A stretch of DNA of 64,000 nucleotides, from the NCBI GenBank assembly GCA_963742875.1, contig CAVUNO010000025.1, positions 372,001 to 436,000 on the forward strand. Reading direction: 5' to 3'. Below the pieces are notes generated by a model. It was not told where the DNA came from, searched no databases, and worked only from the letters and a program-made list of their open reading frames with translations. Shown piece after piece: positions 37,240-45,475 of this stretch. This DNA is from Bog-532 sp963742875. GTDB taxonomy: Bacteria > Actinomycetota > Actinomycetes > Streptosporangiales > Streptosporangiaceae. The first letter of the stretch is position 1. Each line of letters opens with the position of its first letter. A program made the position numbers and the translations under genes.

Positions 37240-39117
37240 TCACTTGCTGGTGGTCTGTTCGGCGGGCGACGGCCCGGAGCGGACGGTCAGGGCGAACCCG
37301 GCGACGGCGTCTTGCACGCGATCGGGGTCGGCGCCGGTCACGGTGACGACCAGCCGCCCGTCCTCGTGCGCCGCGGTGGCCCGGGCATCCGGCAGGCCCG
37401 CCGCGTCCAGCGCGTCGGTGATGGCGCGGACGGCGGCGTCGGCGGCCAGCGCGGGCTTGAACTGCTTACCGACCGCGGTGACCGGGATCTCGGTGACCGG
37501 GTAGATGCGCTTGGGCCGGGCGGCGGGCTCGTCGATGGCGTCCGCGGCCCACGCCAGCAGGTCGGCCTCGTCGAACCGGCCGGGGCCGGCCGGGACGACG
37601 TAGGCGACCGGGATCTCGCCGGCGTGCCGGTCGGGGCGGCCGACGGCCACGGCGGCGCGGACGCCGGGGTGGCGCAGCAGCGCCTCCTCGATCACCCGGG
37701 GGTCGATGTTGTGGCCGCCGCGGATGATCAGGTCCTTGGCCCGGCCGGTGAGGGAGACGAAGCCGCCGGCGTCGACGCGGCCGAGGTCGCCGGTGTCCAG
37801 CCAGCCGTCCCGGACGATGCCTTCCCGGCTCACCCGGGGACCGCCGGGGGCCGGGTCGGTGACGTACCCGGCGAACACGGCGGGCCCGCCGATCACCAGC
37901 ACGCCGGTCTCGCCGGGGCCGCAGTCGGCCCACGGCCCGTCGCCGATCCGGACGGCTTTGACCTGCTGGCCGGGCAGGGCCCGGCCGACCGACCCGGGCC
38001 GTTCCTGCCCCGGCCGGGTCCAGGTGCTCGCGCAGGTCGCCTCGGTGAGTCCGTAGCCCTCCAGCAGGTGCCGCCCGGTGTGCCGGGCGAAGGCTTCGCG
38101 CACCGAGGACGGCAGCGGGGACGCGCCCACGATCGGCACGCGCAGCGTACTGATGTCGGCGTCGACCGGGACCTGCGCCAGGGTGCCGTAGACGGTGGGC
38201 ACGGCGGACATGGCCGCGATCTGGTAGTGCTCGACGATCGTCCAGAACCGGGTGTACAGGGCCTTGTCGCGGTAGCCGGCCGGGCCTGGCCACACCACCC
38301 GGGCGCCGCTGAACATCGGCGCGATGCCGGTGACGATCAGCGCGTTGACGTGGAACAGCGGCAGCCCGCCCAGCATCCCCTCCCCGGCCGCCAGCCCGCT
38401 GCACACCGCGATCCCCCGGCCGCAGGCGAGCTGGTTGGCGTGGGTGTGCGCGGCGATCTTCGGGGCGCCGGTAGTCCCGCCGGTGTGCACGAACGCGGCC
38501 AGATCATCTGCCGTCGGCGGGTCCGCGCCGGCCAGGCGGCCTGCCGGCTGCCCGGCGATCACCTCATCCAGGTAGGCCACGACCGGCCCGCGGCTGTCCG
38601 GGGCATGCCCGGCAGGCGCGTCACCGTCCAGGAGAGGCGGGGTGCCGCGGGCGCCGTCCGGCCGCAGCGCCAGGACCGCGGTCATCCCCGCCTGCCGGGC
38701 CACCTCGACCAGCCGCTGCCACAGCTGCGGGTCCAGCTCGGGCCCGGCCGCGACCAGGACCCGCGATCCCGTGCGGCGGATCAGCTCGGTGATCCGCTCG
38801 CTCGACAGCGCGGGGTTGACCGGGGCGGCGATCCCGGCGGCCTCCGCGGCCAGCGTGGCCGCGTACAGCATGGAGGTGTTGACGCTGGACAGCGTCACCG
38901 CGTCACCGCGCCGCACCCCCACCGCGGTCAGCGCATTGGCGATCCGGGTCACCGTACCCGCCAGCTGCGCGTAGGTCCAGTCCAGGCGCCGGGTGTAATC
39001 ACCCGGGTCCGGGATCCATTGCATGGCCACGCCGTCGGGCCAGGCGCGGGCGGCGTCCAGCAGCAGCTGGTAGGTCGACTCCGGCAGCGGCAGTGTCGTT
39101 GTCTGTTTGGTGGTCAT
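37240..39117 (-). CDS. AMP-dependent acyl-CoA ligase (operon A)
   Basis: ANL-superfamily enzyme that activates a carboxylic acid as acyl-AMP and then as CoA thioester. The 625-residue protein has the P-loop HTGGTTGAPKIAAH near residue 210, EGYGLTEATC near 352, GWLDTGDLGRVD near 437, GRAKDLIIRGGHNIDPR near 455 and the catalytic Lys in TAVGKQFKPAL. The C-terminal 70 residues (VQDAVAGFALTV) are an extension beyond the usual end. The start ATG 39117 overlaps the FAH gene stop (ATGA). The likely substrate is an aromatic or cyclic acid, given the neighbours (inference). It is a twin of 50563-52437, with one extra codon. Confidence 0.9.
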   Translation of the reverse strand: MTTKQTTTLPLPESTYQLLLDAARAWPDGVAMQWIPDPGDYTRRLDWTYAQLAGTVTRIANALTAVGVRRGDAVTLSSVNTSMLYAATLAAEAAGIAAPVNPALSSERITELIRRTGSRVLVAAGPELDPQLWQRLVEVARQAGMTAVLALRPDGARGTPPLLDGDAPAGHAPDSRGPVVAYLDEVIAGQPAGRLAGADPPTADDLAAFVHTGGTTGAPKIAAHTHANQLACGRGIAVCSGLAAGEGMLGGLPLFHVNALIVTGIAPMFSGARVVWPGPAGYRDKALYTRFWTIVEHYQIAAMSAVPTVYGTLAQVPVDADISTLRVPIVGASPLPSSVREAFARHTGRHLLEGYGLTEATCASTWTRPGQERPGSVGRALPGQQVKAVRIGDGPWADCGPGETGVLVIGGPAVFAGYVTDPAPGGPRVSREGIVRDGWLDTGDLGRVDAGGFVSLTGRAKDLIIRGGHNIDPRVIEEALLRHPGVRAAVAVGRPDRHAGEIPVAYVVPAGPGRFDEADLLAWAADAIDEPAARPKRIYPVTEIPVTAVGKQFKPALAADAAVRAITDALDAAGLPDARATAAHEDGRLVVTVTGADPDRVQDAVAGFALTVRSGPSPAEQTTSK

Positions 39118-40076
39118 GGCAGCTTCCCGATGATGGTGTTGTGCTGGGTGCCCAGGTCGAGCTGCCCGTCGGGCGAGGCGATGGTCGCGGTGATGACGTC
39201 GCCGTCGTGCAGGTAGCGGGGGTTGCCCGCCTGCCGGCCGAAGAACAGCTTCCACCGGGTGGCGGGCGGCAGCAGCCCGGCGACCAGCCCGGCGAGCTTG
39301 GCTGGTGCTTTCAGCGCGGTGCCGCCGGGGGTGCCGGTCAGCAGCAGGTCGCCCGGGGCCATCGGCTGGAACCGGGACAGCAAGGTCAGCGCGCGGGCCG
39401 GCCGGACGATCATGTCCGCCGCCACGCTGTTGTCCTGCCGCACCTGCCCGTTCACCCGCAGCGTCAGCCGCAGCGAGCCCAGCCGGGCCAGGTCCGCCGC
39501 ATCCACCAGGGTCAGCCAGGGACCCACCGGGGTGAAGGTGGGGTAGGACTTGGCCTCGTAGAACTGGGTCTTGACCAGCTGGATCTGCCGGGCGCTGACA
39601 TCGTCGGCGACCACCAGCGCGGCGACGTAGCGGGCCAGGTCCGCGTCGGTCACCGTGGTACCGACCGGCAGGTCCGTCCCGATGACCAGGCCGAGCTCCA
39701 CCTCGTAGTCCAGGAACCCGACCCCGCCGGGGCGGATGATGTCGCTGGCCGGGCCGGTGATCGAGTGCGAGGCCTTACGGAAGAACGCCGCCGGCACCGT
39801 GGCCGGGTCGAACCCGGAGTCGATCGCGTGGGACCGGTAGTTCACCGCCTGCGCGACCACCCGCGCCGGAGCGGTCACCGGGCTGACCAGGTCCAGGGAT
39901 TCAGCGGGCACCGCCTCCCGCGGCGCGGTGGCGTGCGCGGCCTCGATCGCCGCGGCCAGCGCCGCCCGGCCGGCGAGCAGCCCGGCCGTCGTGGCCGCGG
40001 GCAGGTCCAGCCGGACCAGCCCGGCCGGCGTCACCGCCCACCAGGCCTCCGCGGTGCGGGCCAGGTTGATACTCAT
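39114..40076 (-). CDS. Fumarylacetoacetate hydrolase-family protein (operon A)
   Basis: A 320-residue FAH-fold enzyme; members hydrolyse acylpyruvates or hydrate 2-oxopent-4-enoates after ring cleavage. The metal site is visible in VGFLDYEVELGLVIG near residue 125 (Glu-x-Glu) and ALVVADDVSARQIQ (Asp); the active-site His is in VNYRSHAIDSG, and TGTPGGTALK closes the core. The start ATG 40076 has GAAGGAGAG upstream. It is coupled to the ligase by ATGA and lies 26 bp after the dioxygenase. It is identical in length to copy B (49604-50566). An uncleaved tail of about 60 residues (FFGRQAGNPRYLHDGDVITA) is part of the fold. Confidence 0.9.
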   Translation of the reverse strand: MSINLARTAEAWWAVTPAGLVRLDLPAATTAGLLAGRAALAAAIEAAHATAPREAVPAESLDLVSPVTAPARVVAQAVNYRSHAIDSGFDPATVPAAFFRKASHSITGPASDIIRPGGVGFLDYEVELGLVIGTDLPVGTTVTDADLARYVAALVVADDVSARQIQLVKTQFYEAKSYPTFTPVGPWLTLVDAADLARLGSLRLTLRVNGQVRQDNSVAADMIVRPARALTLLSRFQPMAPGDLLLTGTPGGTALKAPAKLAGLVAGLLPPATRWKLFFGRQAGNPRYLHDGDVITATIASPDGQLDLGTQHNTIIGKLP

Positions 40077-40102
40077 CGAGCTCTCCTTCGCGCGAAATCC
40101 CG

Positions 40103-41257
40103 TCAGGAGCTCATCGCCTTGATCAGCCCGCGCAGCGCGCGCAGGTCCACCTCGTTGCCCTTCTCCCGCAGGGCTTTGATCGCCGCGACGGCCACGCGCG
40201 GGTCGTTGGTGCCGGTGAACTCCGCCGTGGCCTTCGGCCCCCACTGGGCCAGGCCGCTGGCCGACAGCGGAGCCCAGCCGGGCTCCATCGCGGCGCCGAA
40301 CACGTCGCCGTCGGTGTAGTGCTCGAACATCAGCCGGTCCGGGTCACGCCAGTAGTCGAAGATCTGGCTGCCCTGGATGTGCCTTCCCAGGCCCCACGCG
40401 TGCCGGTAGCCGCGCTCGCGCAGGTACTCCCCGCTGGCGGCGACCTCATCCAGGTCGGTCAGCTCGTAGGCCGAGTGCACGTAGCCGGTGTGCGGCTGCA
40501 GGGCCATGGCCAGTGTGTGGTGGTCGGCGGGGACGGTGCCCAGGTCGCAGCGGATGAACGCCATCGCCGGGCCGCGGTCACGCTGCCCGTCCAGGTACAG
40601 GAAATCGCTGACGATCAGCCCGAGGGTGTCCAGGTACCAGTCCAGCGCCGCGCGGAACCGGGTGGTGCCCAGCACCACGTGCCCCAGCCGCTGGACCTCC
40701 GCGGGCCGCCGGGCCGGCCGCTGGGTGGCGTTGACGCGGGCCGGCCCGGAGCCGAAGTTCAGCGGCAGCGGGGGACGTCCGGGCAGCGCGGGCAGGTCCG
40801 GGACGCCGTGCACCACCCGCACCGGGTACCCGCTGGGGTCACGCAGCAGGACGGTGTGGCCGCCCCAGTGCGCGGTGACCGTCCCGTCCATGCCGCGGGC
40901 CAGCCGGTCCAGGTCGTCGCGGTCGGCGGCCTGGAAGGCAGGCCCGACGAACCGGGGGCGCGGGCCGCGGCGGACCACCAGGCACGCGGCAGCCGCCTGC
41001 CGGCCGCGCAGCAGCAGCGTGTCCGGCGTCCGGTCGGCCACGGTGAAGCCGAAGTCGGTGCCGAACCGCTCGGCGCGGTCCAGGTCCGGCTTCTCGAACT
41101 CCAGCCACGCCAGCCCGGCCACCTTGACCAGCGGATTCCCCGACCGCCCCGGGTGCTCCCCGCGCAGTGCACCGGTCTCGCTGTGCAGCGAGCGATGCGG
41201 GTCCTGCCTCGGTCCATCCTGCGACGGGGTCCGGGCCGGGTTCAGGTGTGTCGTCAT
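40103..41257 (-). CDS. Two-domain VOC extradiol dioxygenase (operon A, intact copy)
   Basis: A 384-residue type I extradiol (meta-cleaving) dioxygenase-like protein that opens catechol-type rings using Fe(II) or Mn(II). Domain 1 spans about 40-170 (VAGLAWLEFEKPDLDRAERF). Domain 2 starts at LGHVVLGTTRFRAALDWYLD near 190, with the first metal His. Candidate second His in GRHIQGSQIFDYW, and Glu in RLMFEHYTDGDVF. I start at ATG 41257 (AGGGA upstream), since ATG 41278 lies before that site. It is the first gene of operon A, with the promoter at 41300-41339. The 3' end is 26 bp from the FAH gene. The first 17 residues differ from copy B. Confidence 0.85.
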   Translation of the reverse strand: MTTHLNPARTPSQDGPRQDPHRSLHSETGALRGEHPGRSGNPLVKVAGLAWLEFEKPDLDRAERFGTDFGFTVADRTPDTLLLRGRQAAAACLVVRRGPRPRFVGPAFQAADRDDLDRLARGMDGTVTAHWGGHTVLLRDPSGYPVRVVHGVPDLPALPGRPPLPLNFGSGPARVNATQRPARRPAEVQRLGHVVLGTTRFRAALDWYLDTLGLIVSDFLYLDGQRDRGPAMAFIRCDLGTVPADHHTLAMALQPHTGYVHSAYELTDLDEVAASGEYLRERGYRHAWGLGRHIQGSQIFDYWRDPDRLMFEHYTDGDVFGAAMEPGWAPLSASGLAQWGPKATAEFTGTNDPRVAVAAIKALREKGNEVDLRALRGLIKAMSS

Positions 41258-41299
41258 GATCGGTTCCCTCACTCTCAAGTATTGATTGACCCGATCATT

Positions 41300-41339
41300 C
41301 TTGTAGCCAACTATCAGTTATGATGGTAGCGTTCGTCAA
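41300..41339 (-). promoter_or_regulatory. Operon A promoter with CTGATA-N6-TACAAG box
   Basis: Minus strand: TTGACG (41339-41334), 18-bp spacer, GATAGT (41315-41310). The box CTGATA-N6-TACAAG (41317-41300) overlaps the -10 and continues downstream. The same box with the same spacing overlaps the -10 of operon B, although the surrounding DNA has diverged. This points to a conserved operator. Confidence 0.5.
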
Positions 41340-41617
41340 GGGTCGGCCTGGCCCTCGGTCACGGTGCTGGCGCTGGTCATCTTCTTCGCAATGTACGCTT
41401 CATCGCCGCTGGCCTGAAGGCCATGCAGGCGTTCAGCAGCGCCAAGCCCGGGCCGTCGCCGGCGCCGCCGCGCGTGAGCCTGGCCACACGATGGCCACAT
41501 AGACGGACACACCGGGCCAGCTGCCTGCGCCCGGCAGCCAGCCAGAACCGAAGTACGCACCCGAGGTACGCCATTTCCCCGATGCGCTCACTGGCGGATC
41601 CGGCCTACGGTCGCCAC
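41340..41617. other. Short gene-free stretch upstream of operon A
   Basis: No supported gene. A plus-strand hydrophobic run (VTVLALVIFFAMYASSPLA) near 41355-41415 ends at a stop and may be membrane-protein debris. Confidence 0.3.
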
Positions 41618-41887
41618 GTGGCCTTGTTCCTCGTCTTCCGCGACCTGCCCGCGGGTAACGAGGGACCAGTACACCGCCGCTCAGCGTGCAGCCGCCGATG
41701 CCTCCCGCCACTCCAGCAGGGTCGGCCGCGAGGTCAGCTAGCTGGGGGATTCTTTCTCACCAACCCCGACCGGGCGATCTGCATCTTCCAAGCCGAATCG
41801 GCCGCCGACGCCGCAGCGGTCAACAAGCAGGCCGGAGTGCCCGCCACCGACATAGTCGAAGCCATAGACCTGCGCCCCGCAACCTAA
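41618..41887 (+). pseudogene. Second DUF4242-like gene, heavily decayed
   Basis: With three corrections the gene reads ALFLVFRDLPAG, TRDQYTAAQRAAADASRHSS, RVGREVSYLGGFFLTNPDRA and ICIFQAESAADAAAVNKQAG, ending VPATDIVEAIDLRPAT. As it stands there is an extra A near 41653 (GGTAACGAGG), a TAG stop at about 41740 (TAC expected) and a missing G near 41745. The C-terminal block from FFLTNPDR is in one open frame. It is a paralogue of the gene at 31692. Confidence 0.55.
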
Positions 41888-42328
41888 CGGCGACCCGGTG
41901 CGGCCGACGGTCCGCCTACGAGATCGTCTGCACCCGCGCGATCAAGATCACCGCTGGCATACAGACCGGCCGATCTGCCGTCGTAGCCCGAATGGCCAGC
42001 GCTTTTCTCAGCCGCGCCGAGTCGGCGTCCGGGCGTTTTGCGTCCCTGTGAGTCCGTCACGGTCAGTGATCCCGCCTCAACAAGTGCAGAGTGCCGCCCG
42101 CCTTACGCAGGACGTGGCTTGCGCGCTTCCACCACACTCGGCCGTGCATTTGCGGAACATGGGCACATGAAGACTCCTCCCGATCTGTGGGCCGCTCGTG
42201 ATCGGCGCCTATAGCCAGCCTACGAGCCGCCATCCAGGGAGTTCTTCATCCCAGGAGTCGATGATCCGGCTGAGGCCGAAGCCCAGTGGACCAGGTTCGC
42301 GGAGGGCTTCCGCCCGGAGTGCCGACGA
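41888..42328. other. Gene-free region
   Basis: Lower coding signal on all frames; no family, hairpin or promoter recognised. Confidence 0.35.
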
Positions 42329-42631
42329 GTGCACTCCCTGACCTACAGGCATGAGGGCAGCGAGATCGAGGTGACGGTGGGTGCGCCGCGCAGAGAGCGG
42401 CGCCCGAAAACCGGTCCCCATGGCGGTCGCCTCCGGAATGCGGGCCTCACCGGGCCGCATTCGACCGGGACGACGGTTCTCGCGATTGTGGATGCGGGCA
42501 TGGTGATTGAGGCCTGGTCGGAGGGGCCATCTGACGGCGGGTGGCACAGCCCGTCGTTCGTCGGCCCGGAATCCCTGATCCGCATCCAGTACTTCAAGGG
42601 CTCGGGGCCTGAGAACGGCCAGGGACAGTGA
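42329..42631 (+). CDS. Hypothetical protein
   Basis: A 100-residue frame from GTG 42329 with reasonable codon bias and a protein-like composition: HSLTYRHEGSEIEVTVGAPR, then GTTVLAIVDAGMVIEAWSEG and SPSFVGPESLIRIQYF, suggesting a small beta-rich fold. Similar short HSL/F-Y-H-G proteins occur as accessory genes in actinomycetes, but I cannot name a function. No ribosome site is obvious; the N-terminus may be longer or lost. Confidence 0.45.
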   Translation: MHSLTYRHEGSEIEVTVGAPRRERRPKTGPHGGRLRNAGLTGPHSTGTTVLAIVDAGMVIEAWSEGPSDGGWHSPSFVGPESLIRIQYFKGSGPENGQGQ

Positions 42632-43022
42632 TCAGCCCAACCAGCGTGAGCCCGCTTGCCGCGCACGCCACGAGTACCAGATTTTCGACGTCGCCGCCAC
42701 ACCTGTCACAAACGGTCAAATGTCGGCAGCGCACAAGAGCCGCCGTTCTGTATTCACGGAGGCGACGATCGACTGCGAGGCTTTGGCAGCACAGATTGAG
42801 GCGTTCGTTCTGTGCGGTAACGCCAGATCACTGGAGGCGTCACGGCGGCGTGATCGATACTCAGCGGAACCGCGGGAGGGGGCGTCCTATGCCGACGGAT
42901 CATGACCATTTCAACGGCAGCGTCAACCTGGACGATGCCGGGTCGGTGATGCGCGGGGATCGTCTCGCCGATCCCGGCCGGCCTGCGGCGCATTCCGGAC
43001 CGGGTGACCGTGGACCAGGCTA
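42632..43022. other. Region between hypothetical gene and ATPase relic
   Basis: No clear gene. A frame from ATG 42890 (MPTDHDHFNGSVNLDDAG) has a His/Asp-rich start but loses coding character after about 20 codons. The relic of the P-type ATPase begins abruptly at about 43023. Confidence 0.35.
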
Positions 43023-44972
43023 GCTGGATCTTGCGATCGAGGCGGGCGATGTCGTCCCGGCCGGCGGGCGGCTGCTGACGGCGGCCACGCTGGGGGTCGA
43101 TGAGTCCGTGCTGACCGGGGAGAGCCTGCCCGTCGCCAGGGGCACCGAGCCTGTGGCGGGCGCTGGCACGCCGCTTGGCGACCGGGCCGGCATGGTGGAC
43201 ATGAACACCAGCGTCACCCGCGGCGCGGGCGAGTTCGTGGTCACCGCGACCGGGATGGCCACCGAGGTCGGCCACATCTCCGGGATGCTGGCCGAAGAGC
43301 AGGACGTCACGACCCCGCTCGCCCGCCAGATGGACCGGCTCGAGGAGCAGATCCTGGTGATCGCGGGCATCGCGCTGGTCGTGTCGATGGCGCTGAACCT
43401 GGCCCGGGGCGAGACGTTCCTCGCGGTCTTCGACGCCGCCGTCGCGTTCGCCATCGCCGCGATCCCGGTGGGGCTGCCGACGGTGGTGACGACCATCCTG
43501 GCCGGGGGACGGAGCAGCTCGCCAGGGCCGGCGCGATCATGAAGCGGCTGGCATCGACCGAGACGCTCGGCTCCACCTCGGCGATCAACTCGGACAAGAC
43601 CGGCACGCTGACGCTGAACCAGATGACCGCGGTCCAGATGGTGGCCGCGGGCCGCCGGTATGCGGTCGAGGGGAAGGGCTACTCGACAAGCGGTCACATC
43701 ACCCGGGTCGCCGGGGAGGCGGACATCGGCCTGGATGAGTTCCTGCTGCCGATGGTGCTGGCCTCGGACGCGGTGGTCAGGGACGGCGAGCTGATCGGGG
43801 ACCCGACCGAGGGCGCGCTGGTTGTGCTGGCCGCCAAGGGCGGCATCGACGCGGTCTCCACCCGGGACCGGTACCCGCGGGTCGCCGAGCTGCCGTTCGA
43901 CGCGGCCTGCAAGCTGATGGCCACGTTCCACACGATGAAAGACGCGTCGGGCCGGGAGGTGATCCGGTGCTTCGTCCAGGGCGCACCGGATCAGCTGCTG
44001 GCCCGGGCCGCCACGGTCGCCGACGCCGCGCCGGCCCGGCGCCAGCCGACGGCGCATTCCGGCGGCGGTACCTGGCCGGGAACCAGCGGCTAGGGGAGCA
44101 GGGCCTGCGGGTGATCGCCACCGCGCGCAAGGACTTCGACCCGGCGGCCTTCGGCCCCAGCGCCGGCCTGCTCCCGCTGGTCACCGGTCTGGAGCTGCTC
44201 GCGCTGACCGGCATCGTCGGCCCGCCCCGCCCCGCCGCCAGGGCATCGATCGCGACGGCGACCAAGGCCGGCATCCGGGTCCGGATGATCACCGGCGATT
44301 ACGCGGTCACCGCCGCCGCGGTCGCCGGCCAGCTGGGCATCGACGGGGCGGTCCTGACCGGCGCCGAGTTCGGCGCGATGAGTGACGAGGAGGCACTGAG
44401 CAAGGTCGACGGCATCGGCGTGATCGCCCGGGTCAGCCCCGGGCACAAGGTCCGCCTGGTCGACGTGCTCAGGAAGCAGGGCCAGGTCGTCGCGATGACC
44501 GGGGACGGCGTCGATGACGCGCCGGCGGTGAAGAAGGCCGACATCGGGATCGCGGTGGGCACCGGCACCGAGGTGACCCGGGAAGCCGCGGTGATGATCC
44601 TGACCGACGACAACTTCTCCACCATCGTCAGGGCCGTCGAACTGGGCCGCGGGCTGTATGACAACCTCGACCCGGTACATCCGGTTCCAGATGGCCGGCC
44701 TGTTCGGCTACATCGCCACGTTTCTCGGCGCCAGCATTTTCAGCATCGCCGGGGGCATACCGCTGCTTCCGCTGCAGACGGTGTGGGTGAGCTTCACCAT
44801 GCTGTCCATCCAGTCGGTCGGGCTCGGGTACAGCAAACCTGCCGGTGGGCTGATGGAACGCCCGCCGCTGCCGCCGGGCCGGCCGATCCTGACCCGCGGG
44901 ATCCTCGCCTGGCTCGCCTTCGCCGACCTGCTGATGGGTAGCCGACGCTATATCTCGCCCGGCGGGCCGTAA
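43023..44972 (+). pseudogene. P-type cation-transporting ATPase, truncated at both ends with three frameshifts
   Basis: Remnant of a type II/III P-type ATPase. It begins in the actuator domain (IEAGDVVPAGGRLL, then the TGES motif) and continues through the TM segment AFAIAAIPVGLPTVV. A frameshift near 43505 leads to NSDKTGTLTLNQM (phosphorylated Asp). A second near 44045 leads to EQGLRVIATARKDFD and the hinge TGDGVDDAPAVKKADIG. A third near 44670 leads to TRYIRFQMAGLFGYIA and the last TM helices. The N-terminal TM helices are missing and the end stops at LLMGSRRYISPGGP. It is not functional. Ca or Mg/H-type specificity cannot be told. Confidence 0.8.
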
Positions 44973-45191
44973 AGGCCTAAGGGCCCTGGCTAGCGGGGAC
45001 CGATAGTCCTAGCCTTCCTGATGGCAGACGAAGACGGTGGACTTCGATTTGTAGAGGCCGCCGGGCAGCACCGCGTGCCGCGCGGGTCACCAGCGTGAGA
45101 GCGCTCGCGGACGGCGGCTCGCTGAGCAGCAGCCTCATGGTCCAGGGCCAAGCAGGTGCGCTCGTTGAGGCTCCGGAGCCAGGAGACGGTC

Positions 45192-45437
45192 GTGAGCAAA
45201 CATCCCAGGCGCGAGTCGCCGGCGAAGGCCGCAAGGGCCCAGGCGGAGGCAAGGACCCAGGCGGAGGCCGCGCAGGCCCAGGCCGACCTGGCCGAGGCTG
45301 AGGTGAAGGTGGCTAAGGAGCAGGACGCGGCCATCGCTAGGGCGTTGCAGGAGGACGGGGCGCACCGGCACGCGGACCTGGAGGAGGTTGCTGAGAAAGA
45401 GGCCGAGGCCGTGCCGGACTGGCCACCCGACCCCTGA
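45192..45437 (+). CDS. Small Ala/Glu-rich coiled-coil protein
   Basis: An 81-residue protein from GTG 45192 with AGGAGAC just upstream. After a basic start (SKHPRRESPAKAARA) it is a single helix with repeated AQAE units (AQAEARTQAEAAQAQADLAE), then VKVAKEQDAAIARALQED and an acidic tail. Heptad-like Ala/Leu spacing suggests a coiled coil. The repeat at DNA level (CAGGCGGAGGC) indicates local expansion. Function unknown. It is convergent with the hydroxylase gene ending at 45476. Confidence 0.5.
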   Translation: MSKHPRRESPAKAARAQAEARTQAEAAQAQADLAEAEVKVAKEQDAAIARALQEDGAHRHADLEEVAEKEAEAVPDWPPDP

Positions 45438-45475
45438 TCATCGGGGAACCGGTGGCCAGGACCGCAATGGCGACC

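Larger units (their letters stand above)
35571..41206. repeat. 5.6-kb inverted repeat, copy A
   Basis: Nearly identical, in opposite orientation, to 48473-54105. Borders read directly: the match ends within CCGGCCA at 35571 and within CAGGACCC at 41206. Length 5,636 versus 5,633; the 3-bp difference is fully explained by one +1 insertion in the A hydroxylase, one +1 insertion in the B dioxygenase and one extra codon (PAG versus PG) in the A ligase. Only a handful of substitutions are visible in the translated genes (for example DG/DA, LVE/LLE, ADC/AEC, RAE/RVE). It contains most of the dioxygenase, the FAH-family gene, the ligase and most of the hydroxylase. Confidence 0.95.

Noticed and set aside
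38324..39255. Upstream extensions of the ligase frames in both operons
   Set aside because: They run through the 3' end of the FAH-family gene; the ATGA-coupled ATG with normal ANL N-terminus is the better start.
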